Shown: positions 15,509-23,877, counted from the first letter of the stretch. The stretch is 28,647 nt of DNA from PVC group bacterium (GCA_003567575.1 PWZG01000320.1:1-28647), one strand, 5' to 3'. A program made the numbers and translations. Notes: generated from the sequence alone by a model not told the origin.

Positions 15509-16402
15509 TTACCGGTAATACAGGCCGGCCATGGAATCGCAGCCGCAATTGAACGACGTCACCTGGATCACCCCGGCACAGGTCACCGGATCAAGATCTT
15601 TCAGCGCCTCGAACATCAGTGCGCACATATCCCATTTCAGCGAGCCTTCGCCGCGTAAAACCCGGTTATCGTCAATCCGGTCGACCGTTGCGCCAAGATC
15701 CGCCAGGGTACGGCGGACGGGATCGGCAAGATATGCATCATCCAAGTTATAAGGGTGACCGATCAGGAAAAAACGTTTACCCCGGCCGGACTGTGTTAGC
15801 GCCTCGTTTCCGGTCGTGGCCGGATCGTCTTCCGCCTTATCAGGATTGCTGAGAATTTTATTTTTAAATCCTTGCAACGCCGCGCGCGCCGCATTGGCGG
15901 CAACCATGGTGTCGAACCCGAGTTGTTTGCCCAGGGCAACCAGGGTGGATTCCAACGGCTTTTTATTTTCATCGAGATCGATTGTAACCACCTCGAAACG
16001 ATCTCCGAATTGCGCCCGCACGGCATCCGGCAGCGCAGCCAGTTTGGGACAGGCAATATAACCGCGGCCCATTGAAAGAACGCGCGGCACGAAAACACGC
16101 GGCGTCCTGCCGGTCAGATCGTCCAAATGCGCATCCAGTATCTTGGCGGGCAGACAATGTTCCGTCTCCGAGATAAGTCCCGCCCGTTCGAGCGTCAGGC
16201 GGTTCGTCGGCGCTGAGATCACGACCGGCACTCCCAAGCTATCGAAAAAGGTTTGCCAGAGGCCCGGATACAGGAAATAAAACAGGGCACGCGGAATTCC
16301 GATGGCCGCGCAACGCGCATCCCGGCGGCAAGCGCCGGTTTTCAGGGGCCCGGCGTTTGGGCGACGGCAGATGCCGGCGAAAGGATTGATCAAGTTACGC
16401 AT
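15509..16402 (-). CDS. DUF2229-type dehydratase/activase-related protein, shortened by in-frame TAA
   Basis: A 297-residue protein, as read to the TAA at 15511-15509. It starts with an unusual 30-residue basic extension, then the DUF2229-like block AAIGIPRALFYFLYPGLWQTFF...GVPVV. Further conserved pieces are ETEHCLPAKILDAHL, VPRVLSM, FLIGHPYNLDDAYL and FNCGCDSMAGLYYR. The same frame stays open for 38 more codons with family-like sequence (GIPYMTLTLDTHTA, LETRLEAFVDSI) and ends at a TGA (15392) overlapping the next gene's GTG. The ancestral product is thus about 336 residues. A point nonsense mutation, a sequencing error or readthrough could explain this; the lost tail is conserved, so activity may suffer. 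The start is the ATG at 16402 with a weak GGG ribosome binding site. A small hairpin (16329-16359) lies in the N-terminal extension. Confidence 0.75.
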   Translation of the reverse strand: MRNLINPFAGICRRPNAGPLKTGACRRDARCAAIGIPRALFYFLYPGLWQTFFDSLGVPVVISAPTNRLTLERAGLISETEHCLPAKILDAHLDDLTGRTPRVFVPRVLSMGRGYIACPKLAALPDAVRAQFGDRFEVVTIDLDENKKPLESTLVALGKQLGFDTMVAANAARAALQGFKNKILSNPDKAEDDPATTGNEALTQSGRGKRFFLIGHPYNLDDAYLADPVRRTLADLGATVDRIDDNRVLRGEGSLKWDMCALMFEALKDLDPVTCAGVIQVTSFNCGCDSMAGLYYR

Positions 16403-16447
16403 CCCAAGAGTCCCGTTGATTGTAAATCACCGCAAAAAGATAGCAGA

Positions 16448-16548
16448 CGAGGCGCTTGCAAAACCCTTGGTCGAACATATTGGACGAGGTGGGAATGGCT
16501 CGCCTACACTTTGGCGCCCCCGTATTCCGGGGTCTTGCAAGCGCCTCG
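16448..16548. repeat. 101-bp inverted-repeat element
   Basis: The 19-bp arms at 16448-16466 and 16530-16548 (core CGAGGCGCTTGCAA) are complementary with one mismatch. They enclose 63 bp with smaller palindromic parts (GAGGTGGGAATGGCTCGCCT). The element has no coding capacity and could form a long hairpin or be a MITE-like repeat. The interior shows only weak likeness to the elements at 8404-8528 and 11582-11644. Confidence 0.6.
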
Positions 16549-16561
16549 GATATCACGATAT

Positions 16562-16587
16562 TTTGTATCCGTTCTTTGTATCCGTTC
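16562..16587. repeat. Perfect tandem 13-bp direct repeat
   Basis: TTTGTATCCGTTC occurs twice head to tail (16562-16574, 16575-16587). It lies between the inverted-repeat element and the putative plus-strand promoter. A repeat of this size and spacing, a little over one helical turn, suits a dimeric regulator's binding sites. No regulator gene is adjacent. Confidence 0.45.
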
Positions 16588-16897
16588 ACTTGCATAAAAG
16601 CACATTGCGGAATGAATCGCAAGCCTATTCCGCTTACTCTTGCTTCGTCGTGCTTATGGTTTCATCGCGAAAAACGGTCTGCCGGGCAAGGCTTGCTTTT
16701 CGTCATTCCAGCGCTACGCAACCTCCTGATAAAGATCAAATCTAAGAATAGACTTGCAATCCGTTTTGCAATGTGATTTCATGCCGCGTAACAAGGGACC
16801 AATTTTTTTATCCACGCAACGTAGTGCTTGTTCTTTGCTTTAGTACAGGCGCTATTATGAATTCAATATTCATGCGGCGCCAAGGATCGGAGAAGCG

Positions 16898-18490
16898 ATG
16901 TTTCCCGGTGACCAGGGTCACATGTTTCGCCGGATTCCCAACCGCATCACCCAGGGAACGATGATTGACATGAAAAAAACACACGTTGTGATTGTGGGCG
17001 CCGGTCCCGGCGGATTGACCGCCGGCATGCTTCTGGCGCATCGCGGTTTCCGGGTCACCATTTTCGAGAAAGCCGACAATGTCGGCGGGCGCAACGCCGC
17101 GTTGCGGCTGGGACCGTATACCTTTGATACCGGTCCGACCTTTTTGATGATGAAGTTTATTCTCGACGAGATGTTCACGGAAGTGAAACGCAACAGCGCC
17201 GATTACCTTGCCTTTCGAAAGTTGGAACCGATGTACCGCCTTTCATTCCGGGGCCGCACCTTGGCGCCGGTGACCGATCCCGAAACGGCGGCGGCGGAGA
17301 TCGGGAAATTGTTTCCTGACGATGCCCCCGGCTACGGCCGCTATTTCACCCGTGAACGGGACCGATTCCGGAGGCTGTACCCGTGTTTGCAGAAACCGTA
17401 TTCCCGCCTTCGTGACTACCTTCATCCGGACCTTTTCAAGGCGGTCCCCCATCTTGCGCTGGGAAAATCATTGCACGCCAACCTGGGACGTTATTTCACG
17501 GAGGAAGACTTGAAACTCTGCTTTACCTTCCAGGCGAAATACTTAGGCATGTCACCCTGGGATTGTCCCGCCTTGTTCACGATCATTTCCTATATCGAGC
17601 ACGCTTACGGAATTTATCATGTCATGGGCGGTCTCTCGGAGATTTCGGAAGCCATGGCCAAAGTCATCGGCGAAGAAGGCGGCCAAATCCAGCTTGGCGC
17701 ACCGGTCCGGCGTGTGCTGGTGGAGAACGGCTCCGCCACGGGCGTGGAATTGATGAACGGAGAGAAGGTGGCGGCAGACGAAGTGATTATCAACGCCGAT
17801 TTCGCCCACAGCATGACCCATCTTGTGGATCCGGCACACCTCCGCCGCTACCGTCGCGAACGGATTGATGCCATGGCGTATTCATGCTCCATTTTCATGC
17901 TCTATCTGGGCATCGACAAACAATACGATGAGCCCCATCATCACATTCTTTTCGCGGACGATTACCGTGCGAATGTAGACGACATGACGAAACGAAAAGT
18001 TATTTCAGAGGATATGTCAGTCTATGTTCGCAACGCTGCCGTGACGGATGACCGCACGGCCCCCGCGGGCCATTCAGCGTTGTATATTTTGGTTCCGGCG
18101 CCGAACAACACGTCCGGGATCGACTGGAATCGGGAAAAGCAGGCCTTCCGCGACAAGGTAATCCGGCAAGTCATGCGAAAAACGTCCATGAAAGACCTTG
18201 ACCAGCACATTCAAGCCGAGAAAATCATTTCGCCGGCAGACTGGGAAACGGATTACGCCGTTAAGTTCGGAGCCGTTTTCAACCTGGCGCACAATTGGTC
18301 GCAACTGCTGTATTTTCGCCCTCACAACAAGTTTGAAGATTTCGACCATTGTTATCTGGTGGGAGGCGGAACGCATCCTGGCAGCGGATTGCCCACCATT
18401 TACGAATCCGCACGAATTTCATCGAACTTGATTTCGAAACGCTACGGAAAACACTTTCCGAAGCCGCTTCCGTTGCCCGAAGCCCCATGA
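16898..18490 (+). CDS. CrtI-family (phytoene-desaturase-like) FAD oxidoreductase
   Basis: A 530-residue amine-oxidase-fold flavoprotein. It has the dinucleotide motif VVIVGAGPGGL (about 31-41), EKADNVGGRN and TGPTFLMM near the N-terminus, and the C-terminal CrtI signature HPGSGLPTIYESARISS (about 492-508). CrtI enzymes desaturate or isomerise polyenes such as phytoene; homologues also occur among genes proposed for ladderane lipids. No phytoene synthase is near, so a carotenoid role is not supported by context. The start ATG at 16898 is chosen for its GGAG ribosome binding site 5 nt upstream. Starts at 16961 or 16970 would give a more typical N-terminus (MKKTHVVIVG). It is the first gene of a three-gene plus-strand run and is divergent from the acyl-chain operon. 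Confidence 0.9.
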   Translation: MFPGDQGHMFRRIPNRITQGTMIDMKKTHVVIVGAGPGGLTAGMLLAHRGFRVTIFEKADNVGGRNAALRLGPYTFDTGPTFLMMKFILDEMFTEVKRNSADYLAFRKLEPMYRLSFRGRTLAPVTDPETAAAEIGKLFPDDAPGYGRYFTRERDRFRRLYPCLQKPYSRLRDYLHPDLFKAVPHLALGKSLHANLGRYFTEEDLKLCFTFQAKYLGMSPWDCPALFTIISYIEHAYGIYHVMGGLSEISEAMAKVIGEEGGQIQLGAPVRRVLVENGSATGVELMNGEKVAADEVIINADFAHSMTHLVDPAHLRRYRRERIDAMAYSCSIFMLYLGIDKQYDEPHHHILFADDYRANVDDMTKRKVISEDMSVYVRNAAVTDDRTAPAGHSALYILVPAPNNTSGIDWNREKQAFRDKVIRQVMRKTSMKDLDQHIQAEKIISPADWETDYAVKFGAVFNLAHNWSQLLYFRPHNKFEDFDHCYLVGGGTHPGSGLPTIYESARISSNLISKRYGKHFPKPLPLPEAP

Positions 18491-18540
18491 ATTGGACGAC
18501 ATTGAACCGTAGCAGGCTTTTTTCACCATAAGGAGCATTC

Positions 18541-19641
18541 ATGTTTACGCCGCTTAGCATTCCGATTGTGGATGGTCATGTCCATCTGATCAATCATCAC
18601 GGCATCGGGGATATGCTGGAATTATCGAACGCAGCCGGGATTGAACGCATCAATATCGTTTGCGTACCCGGCACCCCGGAACGGTCGTTGTCCAGTAATT
18701 CCGCCGCGCTATTGGCCAAGGGAATGCATCCGGCATCATTCTACGTATTCGGTGGACTGGTATACAACATCGGCGAACCCGGCACGTCCGAGGGATTCCA
18801 GCGTCAGGCCGAAAGCCTGCGGGCCATGGGTTGTGACGGCATCAAAATGCTTGAAGGCAAACCAACCTCACGCAAACGGATTCCCTACCGCATGGATGAT
18901 CCGGTATATGACCGCTACTATGCGTTTCTACAGGAAACGGGATTTCCCATAGTCTGGCATGTCGCCGATCCGGGCAGCTTCTGGGATCCCGCCCGGATCA
19001 CGGAAGAAACCAAAAAGAACGGCTGGGATTATACCGACGGCACATTCCCATCGAAAGAACAACTATACGGCGAAGTCGACCGGGTGCTGGAGAGATTCCC
19101 GCGTCTGCGCGTCATTTTCGCGCATTTCTATTTCCTCTCCAACCATCTGCGGCGGGCGGACCAATTTCTGGAGCGCTGGCCGAATGTTTCATTCGATATC
19201 ACGCCGGGTTCGGAAATGTACCGGAATTTCTCAAGAGACCCGGCGCGATGGCGGGAATTTTTCATCAAATACCAGGACCGTATCGTGTTCGGCACCGATA
19301 ACGCGACGCCGCGTGAACCACGGGAAAAGACCATGGCCGACATGACCGATAAGATCCGCATGATGCGCCAATTCCTGGAAACTAATGAACGGTTTGAAGG
19401 ATTCGGTTGCGCGACCAGTCGCCATGTCACCGGAATCGGTCTGGAACGGGATATCCTTGAAAAAATCTATGTTCGCAACTTCGAACGGTATGCCGGCTCC
19501 GCACCGAATCCGCTACAGATCGAACCGGCCCTGCGCCATTGCCGGGAGATCCGGGAATACGCCCGCGGTGCCGCCGGCCAGGAATCCTTATACCGGGAAT
19601 TGACGGATCTTGAGCAAAAACTGCAAGACCTTGGGGAATAA
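18541..19641 (+). CDS. Amidohydrolase-2 family metal-dependent hydrolase
   Basis: A 366-residue TIM-barrel hydrolase. Metal-binding signatures are VDGHVHL (His13, His15), IVWHVADP (His140), IFAHFYF (His195) and FGTDN (Asp253), in the order expected for the ACMSD/amidohydrolase-2 family. Members are hydrolases or non-oxidative decarboxylases acting on small cyclic or aromatic acids, lactones or esters. No signal peptide is seen, so it is cytosolic. The start ATG at 18541 has AGGAG 5 nt upstream. The gene lies 50 nt after the CrtI-like gene and ends 8 nt before the large lipoprotein, so the three are probably co-transcribed. The substrate is unknown; a glycoside- or aromatic-derived acid is a guess from context. 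Confidence 0.85.
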   Translation: MFTPLSIPIVDGHVHLINHHGIGDMLELSNAAGIERINIVCVPGTPERSLSSNSAALLAKGMHPASFYVFGGLVYNIGEPGTSEGFQRQAESLRAMGCDGIKMLEGKPTSRKRIPYRMDDPVYDRYYAFLQETGFPIVWHVADPGSFWDPARITEETKKNGWDYTDGTFPSKEQLYGEVDRVLERFPRLRVIFAHFYFLSNHLRRADQFLERWPNVSFDITPGSEMYRNFSRDPARWREFFIKYQDRIVFGTDNATPREPREKTMADMTDKIRMMRQFLETNERFEGFGCATSRHVTGIGLERDILEKIYVRNFERYAGSAPNPLQIEPALRHCREIREYARGAAGQESLYRELTDLEQKLQDLGE

Positions 19642-19649
19642 ACCCACGC

Positions 19650-22600
19650 ATGAAATCGACAAAACCCATCGTCAGCGGTATCCTCAGCTTGATCGCGATC
19701 GGCTGTCTTTTCCTCTCCGGATGCCAGCAACCGGGCGTCGGCATGGGGATACGGTTTCATGCTCAGCATACGACATCCGCGGGAGACGATTTGGTCGCAC
19801 CGCTAACGATGGATCCTGAAATGGAACAAACCGGATGGCACATCTCGCCAGGACGGACCGGTCAAACGATGACCCTTGATGAAACGGCGCTGCCGGAACA
19901 ATCCGTCCTCGCCATCGAGGATCGCCACAGTTTCACGTTCGACTCGATCAACCCCGTCAGCGGTTCCTATATCGTGGAGGCGCGAATCCGGTTGTCGGAC
20001 GGAAATTACGACAATCCGAGAGGTTCGGCGCGATTCGAGGTCGGCGTACGCGATACGCAGCATGGCAAGGTACCGGCCTACGCTCTGGCACTGGCGCGGC
20101 AGCGGCGAACCGCCCATGGTTATACACTGACGCCGACCATTGCAGGCAACGAACCGCAATGGCGTCAACCCGCGGAACCGGGTGAACGGCAGAATCTTTG
20201 GGGACGCCGCATCACGGTGGCGCCGCGTTTCTCACCCGATGACATTTCCCCCCTGATGGACGAACGCATGCGGATGGAGTTGGAAGCGGATCTCGGTCAC
20301 ATGCCCGAGGCCGACAAACTATGGCGGACATTACGGATTGAAATTCTGCCGCATCGCGTACGAATGCTTCACAACGGACTGCTGGTCATCGACGACGCGC
20401 GCCGCGTCAACGCCGACGGCCGGATTCGTCTCACGGTTTCCGGCGAAGCTCAGGTGGCAAGCCTTCGCGTCCGGGAACTCACGGATACGCGACCATTCGT
20501 TCCCGTCCCGTTGGATGATTTACGCAATGCACATGGTCCCGTCGATGCCGGCGCGTTACCCGGCGTGGAAGGCACGCTTACCGTACGTGGCGTTCCCTTG
20601 CGGTTGATCCACGGCGACGAACGCGGCGATCACGTGGATATCGCCGCGAGTAACTTCCGTTACCGGCGCGGCACGGGATATCGCCCCGCCGCGCATCCGA
20701 ACGACACCTACCCGCGCACGACCCAAGTGGATCCGGCCCGATTGATGGTCCATGTGCCGGCGCGCAGCTACCGGCGCGCCTGGGTCCTGGCCGCGTTTGA
20801 CGAACGGCCAAGCCATATCCCGGTGCTGACCGTACGCTTCGTGCGACCGGGCGCCGGCTGGCCGGTCGACGCAACCGTCAATGTCCCCGCCTTCGGCGAC
20901 AGCCGGACCTCAGATGCGATCCCGGTTCCGGTGTCCGGCGTTGAGGACGGGCGCCACCGGTTATGGCTGATCCCCATCGAGATCGATACGGCGGCCCTGG
21001 CATCGGATTCCCGGGAACAGGGATTGTTTCACCTTGAATTGACCAAACGGATTTACCCCAGCCGCGCATTTCCCGACCCGGCAAATTACGGCTATTACCA
21101 GGGCGGATTACCGAGTGGCGTCCGCGTGTACGGCTTGACGTTGGAAGAGGCGCCGCTAACCGCGATCGGACGCGGTTCGCGAAACGGGAACCTGTATCCC
21201 CACCCCGAAAAACCGGCATGGTACGTCGATATAGAAAATCAACAACCACAAACGCAACGGACGCGCGTCCACATCACGGTGACCGCTCCCGACGGAACGA
21301 CTCGAAACCATGAACGCCGCGTTGATATGGGCGTTGGTGAATCCCGTACCGTCCGCTTTGATCTCGATCAGGACCTTTACGGTTTGCACACGGTGCAAAC
21401 CGACGTATCAGTCGGTGACTGGACCCAGTCCCGCGAAGGCGCCTTTCTGGTGCTGCCGCCCGATACGCGGCGCGCCACTTGGCTTAACAGCCGTTTCGGC
21501 CTTTGGAACTGGCAAGGAACACACGGCACGAATCCGGACCCGGATGAAAACCATCGTTTAATGCGCGCCCTTGGCGTGCAAACCGGCAGCAACCGTCCAT
21601 GGTCCGAACGCCGTTTCTGGGGGGTCGGACCCAGCCAGCATAATATTACCGGCCGCGGGGTTCCCGCATGGGCTCAGGCGGAGGAAACGGACCCGGAGGA
21701 GTTGAACGCATTCAAGCAACGGGTCGCCGAACAGATCCAGCGCGGTCTTGAGGCAAACCGTGATCTGCAATACTTCGTCAGTTTCCCCGAACATAACATT
21801 TCCCTGCGCACCACACACGGAATCCCCCCCTATGCCTTCGGCCTGCCGTGGTTCGACTATACCGACAGCGAAGAGGCACGTATCCGCGCGCACGAAGTAA
21901 TGGGCCGCGCGGCGTACGATGTGGTTCAGGAAAACGCGCCTAATGTCGATTTTCTCTTCGGCTGGGTATCGCCTTCCTTTTTTCTACCGTTCTTCCGCAG
22001 CGGTCACGACATGACACCCTACGACGGCTACGGTTTGGATCAACCCCAGTTCGAACGCATGCCCGAACGGCAACCGCGCGCCACCGAACCCAGCAGCTTG
22101 TATTTTCTTCACAAGGAAATGCATGAACGCGACCTGGTCAAACCGATCGTCCACGTCGAATCGTATTTTCACAGCAGCCACGAATTGGCGCTGGGCCACC
22201 GCAAACAGGCGGATATGACCGTGCGCACGGCCGCCCTCTCGATGGCTCTGGGAACCACCCGGTTCCTTAAATGCTGGTCGCTGCACGACTGCAGCACGGC
22301 CTGGGGTTCGCAGCACTACGGCTGCGTGGGACTGATCGGACGGCGGCCGGAATACAATCCCAAACCCGCCGCGGCGGCCTTCGCCACCATGACCGAAGTC
22401 CTCGATCTGGCGGAATACGAACGCTGGCTCGATATCGGATCTCGCAGCGCATTCTGCCTGGAGTTCATCGACCGCGGTCGCGCGCGCCGCGTGTATCCCG
22501 CCTGGACCATTCATGGAGAACGACCGCTGACGGTAACGCTTGACACAACCAACGCCGTTCTCCGCGTCATCGACGAGAACGGCAACGCAATCCATCCAAC

Positions 22601-23792
22601 GGTCAACCGCGAACAACAAGCCACGGTAACGCTGACACCGACCGTCCAATGGCTGGTCGTCAGCGGCGGCGCCATTACGACCGCCGGAACCGGCGAACCG
22701 GTCTACCACGACGCGCCCGGCAACCATGTCGTTCTGCTCGATGCTTTCGACGGCAACTGGACATACCGTCCCGGTGACCATCAACGATTTCAGAACAATC
22801 ACTGGGATGTGGTCCGCGAAGCGGCGGTCATGGACCTGCGATTCGTTGCATCACCGGAACGCAACCGCACGGTGATGGAAATCACCCTTCCCGACCCGGC
22901 GGAAGAGGCGGCAAGACCGTTGCTGGGGCGCTACGCCGTCTTTGAACCGGACAAGCCGATCATGATTGACGGCAAAGCGCGTGCCATCGGCTGGTACGCC
23001 CGCGGCGCATCGGCATGGAACCGGGTGATCCTCCTGTTGGAAGACGCCAACGGCGAAACGTTTCAAAACACCGGCACCGCGGACGCCTGGAATTGCGACG
23101 ACATTCATTCCTGGTCGTCGTTGAATTTCGACGGCTGGCGTTACATGGAGTTCCCGTTGCCGGCCAGCGCGCCGGGCGACGAATACCGTGAAATGGATGC
23201 CGTCTGGTGGGGCAGCGACGGCGACGGGATCGTCGATCTACCTTTGAAGCTCACCGGCATCATCGTTGAAATGCGAACGCACATGGTCTACGTCAACGAG
23301 ATGGTTGCGGTGGACAGTCTGACCCTGCAGCTCGACCATTTGGTGGCCGTCTATGATGAACCATGGAAAATGACCGGGGAACCGGTTCGCTTGCAGCGTC
23401 AGGCGCGTGAAGACCTGCGCATCGAGATCGACCCGGAATTGCCCAACCCCATCGCCGACCTGCGGAAAACCGGCGACGGCGATGCCGCGCGGATCGTCAA
23501 TTTGTACCAGCCCGCCGACCGGCGCACCGGCACGGAAATCGCCGTCTCCGTCGAACCGGTCGCCGCCGCGGCCGCCTACCAGATATGGATCGCCGCCTAT
23601 CCCGACGGCCGTGGCGCCGTCGAAGTGCGGACCGCGGTTCTTGACGACAACCCCACGGAGTTGCTGGTTCGCGGGCTGCAACCCCGGATACCCCTGTATT
23701 TCTTTGTGACCTGGACGGATGCGGACGGAAATCGTTCCAAACCGTCCGACGCGCGAAAAACCGTGTTGGCCGATGAATTCCCAATGCAATAA
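19650..23792 (+). CDS. Large surface lipoprotein with glycoside-hydrolase-like core
   Basis: A 1380-residue predicted lipoprotein: basic N-terminus, hydrophobic segment and lipobox FLSGC with Cys25. The N-terminal 230 residues look like a beta-rich jelly-roll/LamG-like region. The centre (about 590-960) alternates helix and strand with Trp/Tyr/His-rich motifs (SRFGLWNWQG, VSFPEHN, FGWVSPSFF, VHVESYFHSSHE, LKCWSLHD) and resembles a clan-A TIM-barrel glycosidase. Glu in VHVESYF is a candidate catalytic residue. Beta-rich domains follow, and the last 100 residues look fibronectin-III-like (VEPVAAAAAYQIWIAA...FFVTWTDADGNRS). It is probably exposed on the cell surface and binds or cleaves a polysaccharide. 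No catalytic assignment is secure. The start ATG at 19650 is 8 nt after the amidohydrolase stop. The gene ends 26 nt before a strong terminator. Confidence 0.8.
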   Translation: MKSTKPIVSGILSLIAIGCLFLSGCQQPGVGMGIRFHAQHTTSAGDDLVAPLTMDPEMEQTGWHISPGRTGQTMTLDETALPEQSVLAIEDRHSFTFDSINPVSGSYIVEARIRLSDGNYDNPRGSARFEVGVRDTQHGKVPAYALALARQRRTAHGYTLTPTIAGNEPQWRQPAEPGERQNLWGRRITVAPRFSPDDISPLMDERMRMELEADLGHMPEADKLWRTLRIEILPHRVRMLHNGLLVIDDARRVNADGRIRLTVSGEAQVASLRVRELTDTRPFVPVPLDDLRNAHGPVDAGALPGVEGTLTVRGVPLRLIHGDERGDHVDIAASNFRYRRGTGYRPAAHPNDTYPRTTQVDPARLMVHVPARSYRRAWVLAAFDERPSHIPVLTVRFVRPGAGWPVDATVNVPAFGDSRTSDAIPVPVSGVEDGRHRLWLIPIEIDTAALASDSREQGLFHLELTKRIYPSRAFPDPANYGYYQGGLPSGVRVYGLTLEEAPLTAIGRGSRNGNLYPHPEKPAWYVDIENQQPQTQRTRVHITVTAPDGTTRNHERRVDMGVGESRTVRFDLDQDLYGLHTVQTDVSVGDWTQSREGAFLVLPPDTRRATWLNSRFGLWNWQGTHGTNPDPDENHRLMRALGVQTGSNRPWSERRFWGVGPSQHNITGRGVPAWAQAEETDPEELNAFKQRVAEQIQRGLEANRDLQYFVSFPEHNISLRTTHGIPPYAFGLPWFDYTDSEEARIRAHEVMGRAAYDVVQENAPNVDFLFGWVSPSFFLPFFRSGHDMTPYDGYGLDQPQFERMPERQPRATEPSSLYFLHKEMHERDLVKPIVHVESYFHSSHELALGHRKQADMTVRTAALSMALGTTRFLKCWSLHDCSTAWGSQHYGCVGLIGRRPEYNPKPAAAAFATMTEVLDLAEYERWLDIGSRSAFCLEFIDRGRARRVYPAWTIHGERPLTVTLDTTNAVLRVIDENGNAIHPTVNREQQATVTLTPTVQWLVVSGGAITTAGTGEPVYHDAPGNHVVLLDAFDGNWTYRPGDHQRFQNNHWDVVREAAVMDLRFVASPERNRTVMEITLPDPAEEAARPLLGRYAVFEPDKPIMIDGKARAIGWYARGASAWNRVILLLEDANGETFQNTGTADAWNCDDIHSWSSLNFDGWRYMEFPLPASAPGDEYREMDAVWWGSDGDGIVDLPLKLTGIIVEMRTHMVYVNEMVAVDSLTLQLDHLVAVYDEPWKMTGEPVRLQRQAREDLRIEIDPELPNPIADLRKTGDGDAARIVNLYQPADRRTGTEIAVSVEPVAAAAAYQIWIAAYPDGRGAVEVRTAVLDDNPTELLVRGLQPRIPLYFFVTWTDADGNRSKPSDARKTVLADEFPMQ

Positions 23793-23818
23793 TCCGCCAA
23801 CCCGAACGCTTCATATCA

Positions 23819-23852
23819 AAAAGGCCGTTCCCTGATCCGGGAACGGCCTTTT
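23819..23852. terminator. Bidirectional rho-independent terminator
   Basis: A perfect 14-bp stem, AAAAGGCCGTTCCC with GGGAACGGCCTTTT, is closed by the 6-nt loop TGATCC. A/T runs on both sides give a U-tract in either direction. It lies between the convergent lipoprotein and corrinoid-protein genes and should end transcription of both. Confidence 0.92.
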
Positions 23853-23877
23853 GCCTACGAACTGCAATCCCGCGGCG

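Larger units (their letters stand above)
16403..16897. other. Divergent intergenic region
   Basis: This 495-bp gap separates the minus-strand lipid operon from the plus-strand CrtI-like gene. It contains a 101-bp inverted-repeat element (16448-16548), a perfect tandem 13-bp repeat (16562-16587), the inverted pair GCGGAAT/ATTCCGC (16607-16613, 16627-16633), and the operator-like ATGAAT-5-ATTCAT (16857-16873). A weak plus-strand promoter candidate is TTGTTC (16828) with TATTAT (16853-16858) at a long 19-bp spacing. No convincing ORF or RNA gene was seen. Regulation of both directions from here is plausible. Confidence 0.6.

Noticed and set aside
15509..15511. Stop-codon recoding (selenocysteine or pyrrolysine) in the DUF2229-type gene
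   Set aside because: The codon is TAA, not TGA or TAG, no recoding element is visible, and TAA ends other genes nearby.
16898..18490. Carotenoid biosynthesis locus
   Set aside because: Only a CrtI-like gene is present; no phytoene/squalene synthase, cyclase or other carotenoid gene lies in the window.
21984..22802. 272-codon minus-strand ORF inside the large lipoprotein
   Set aside because: The plus frame is continuous over 4 kb with signal peptide and domain structure, so the minus frame is a shadow.
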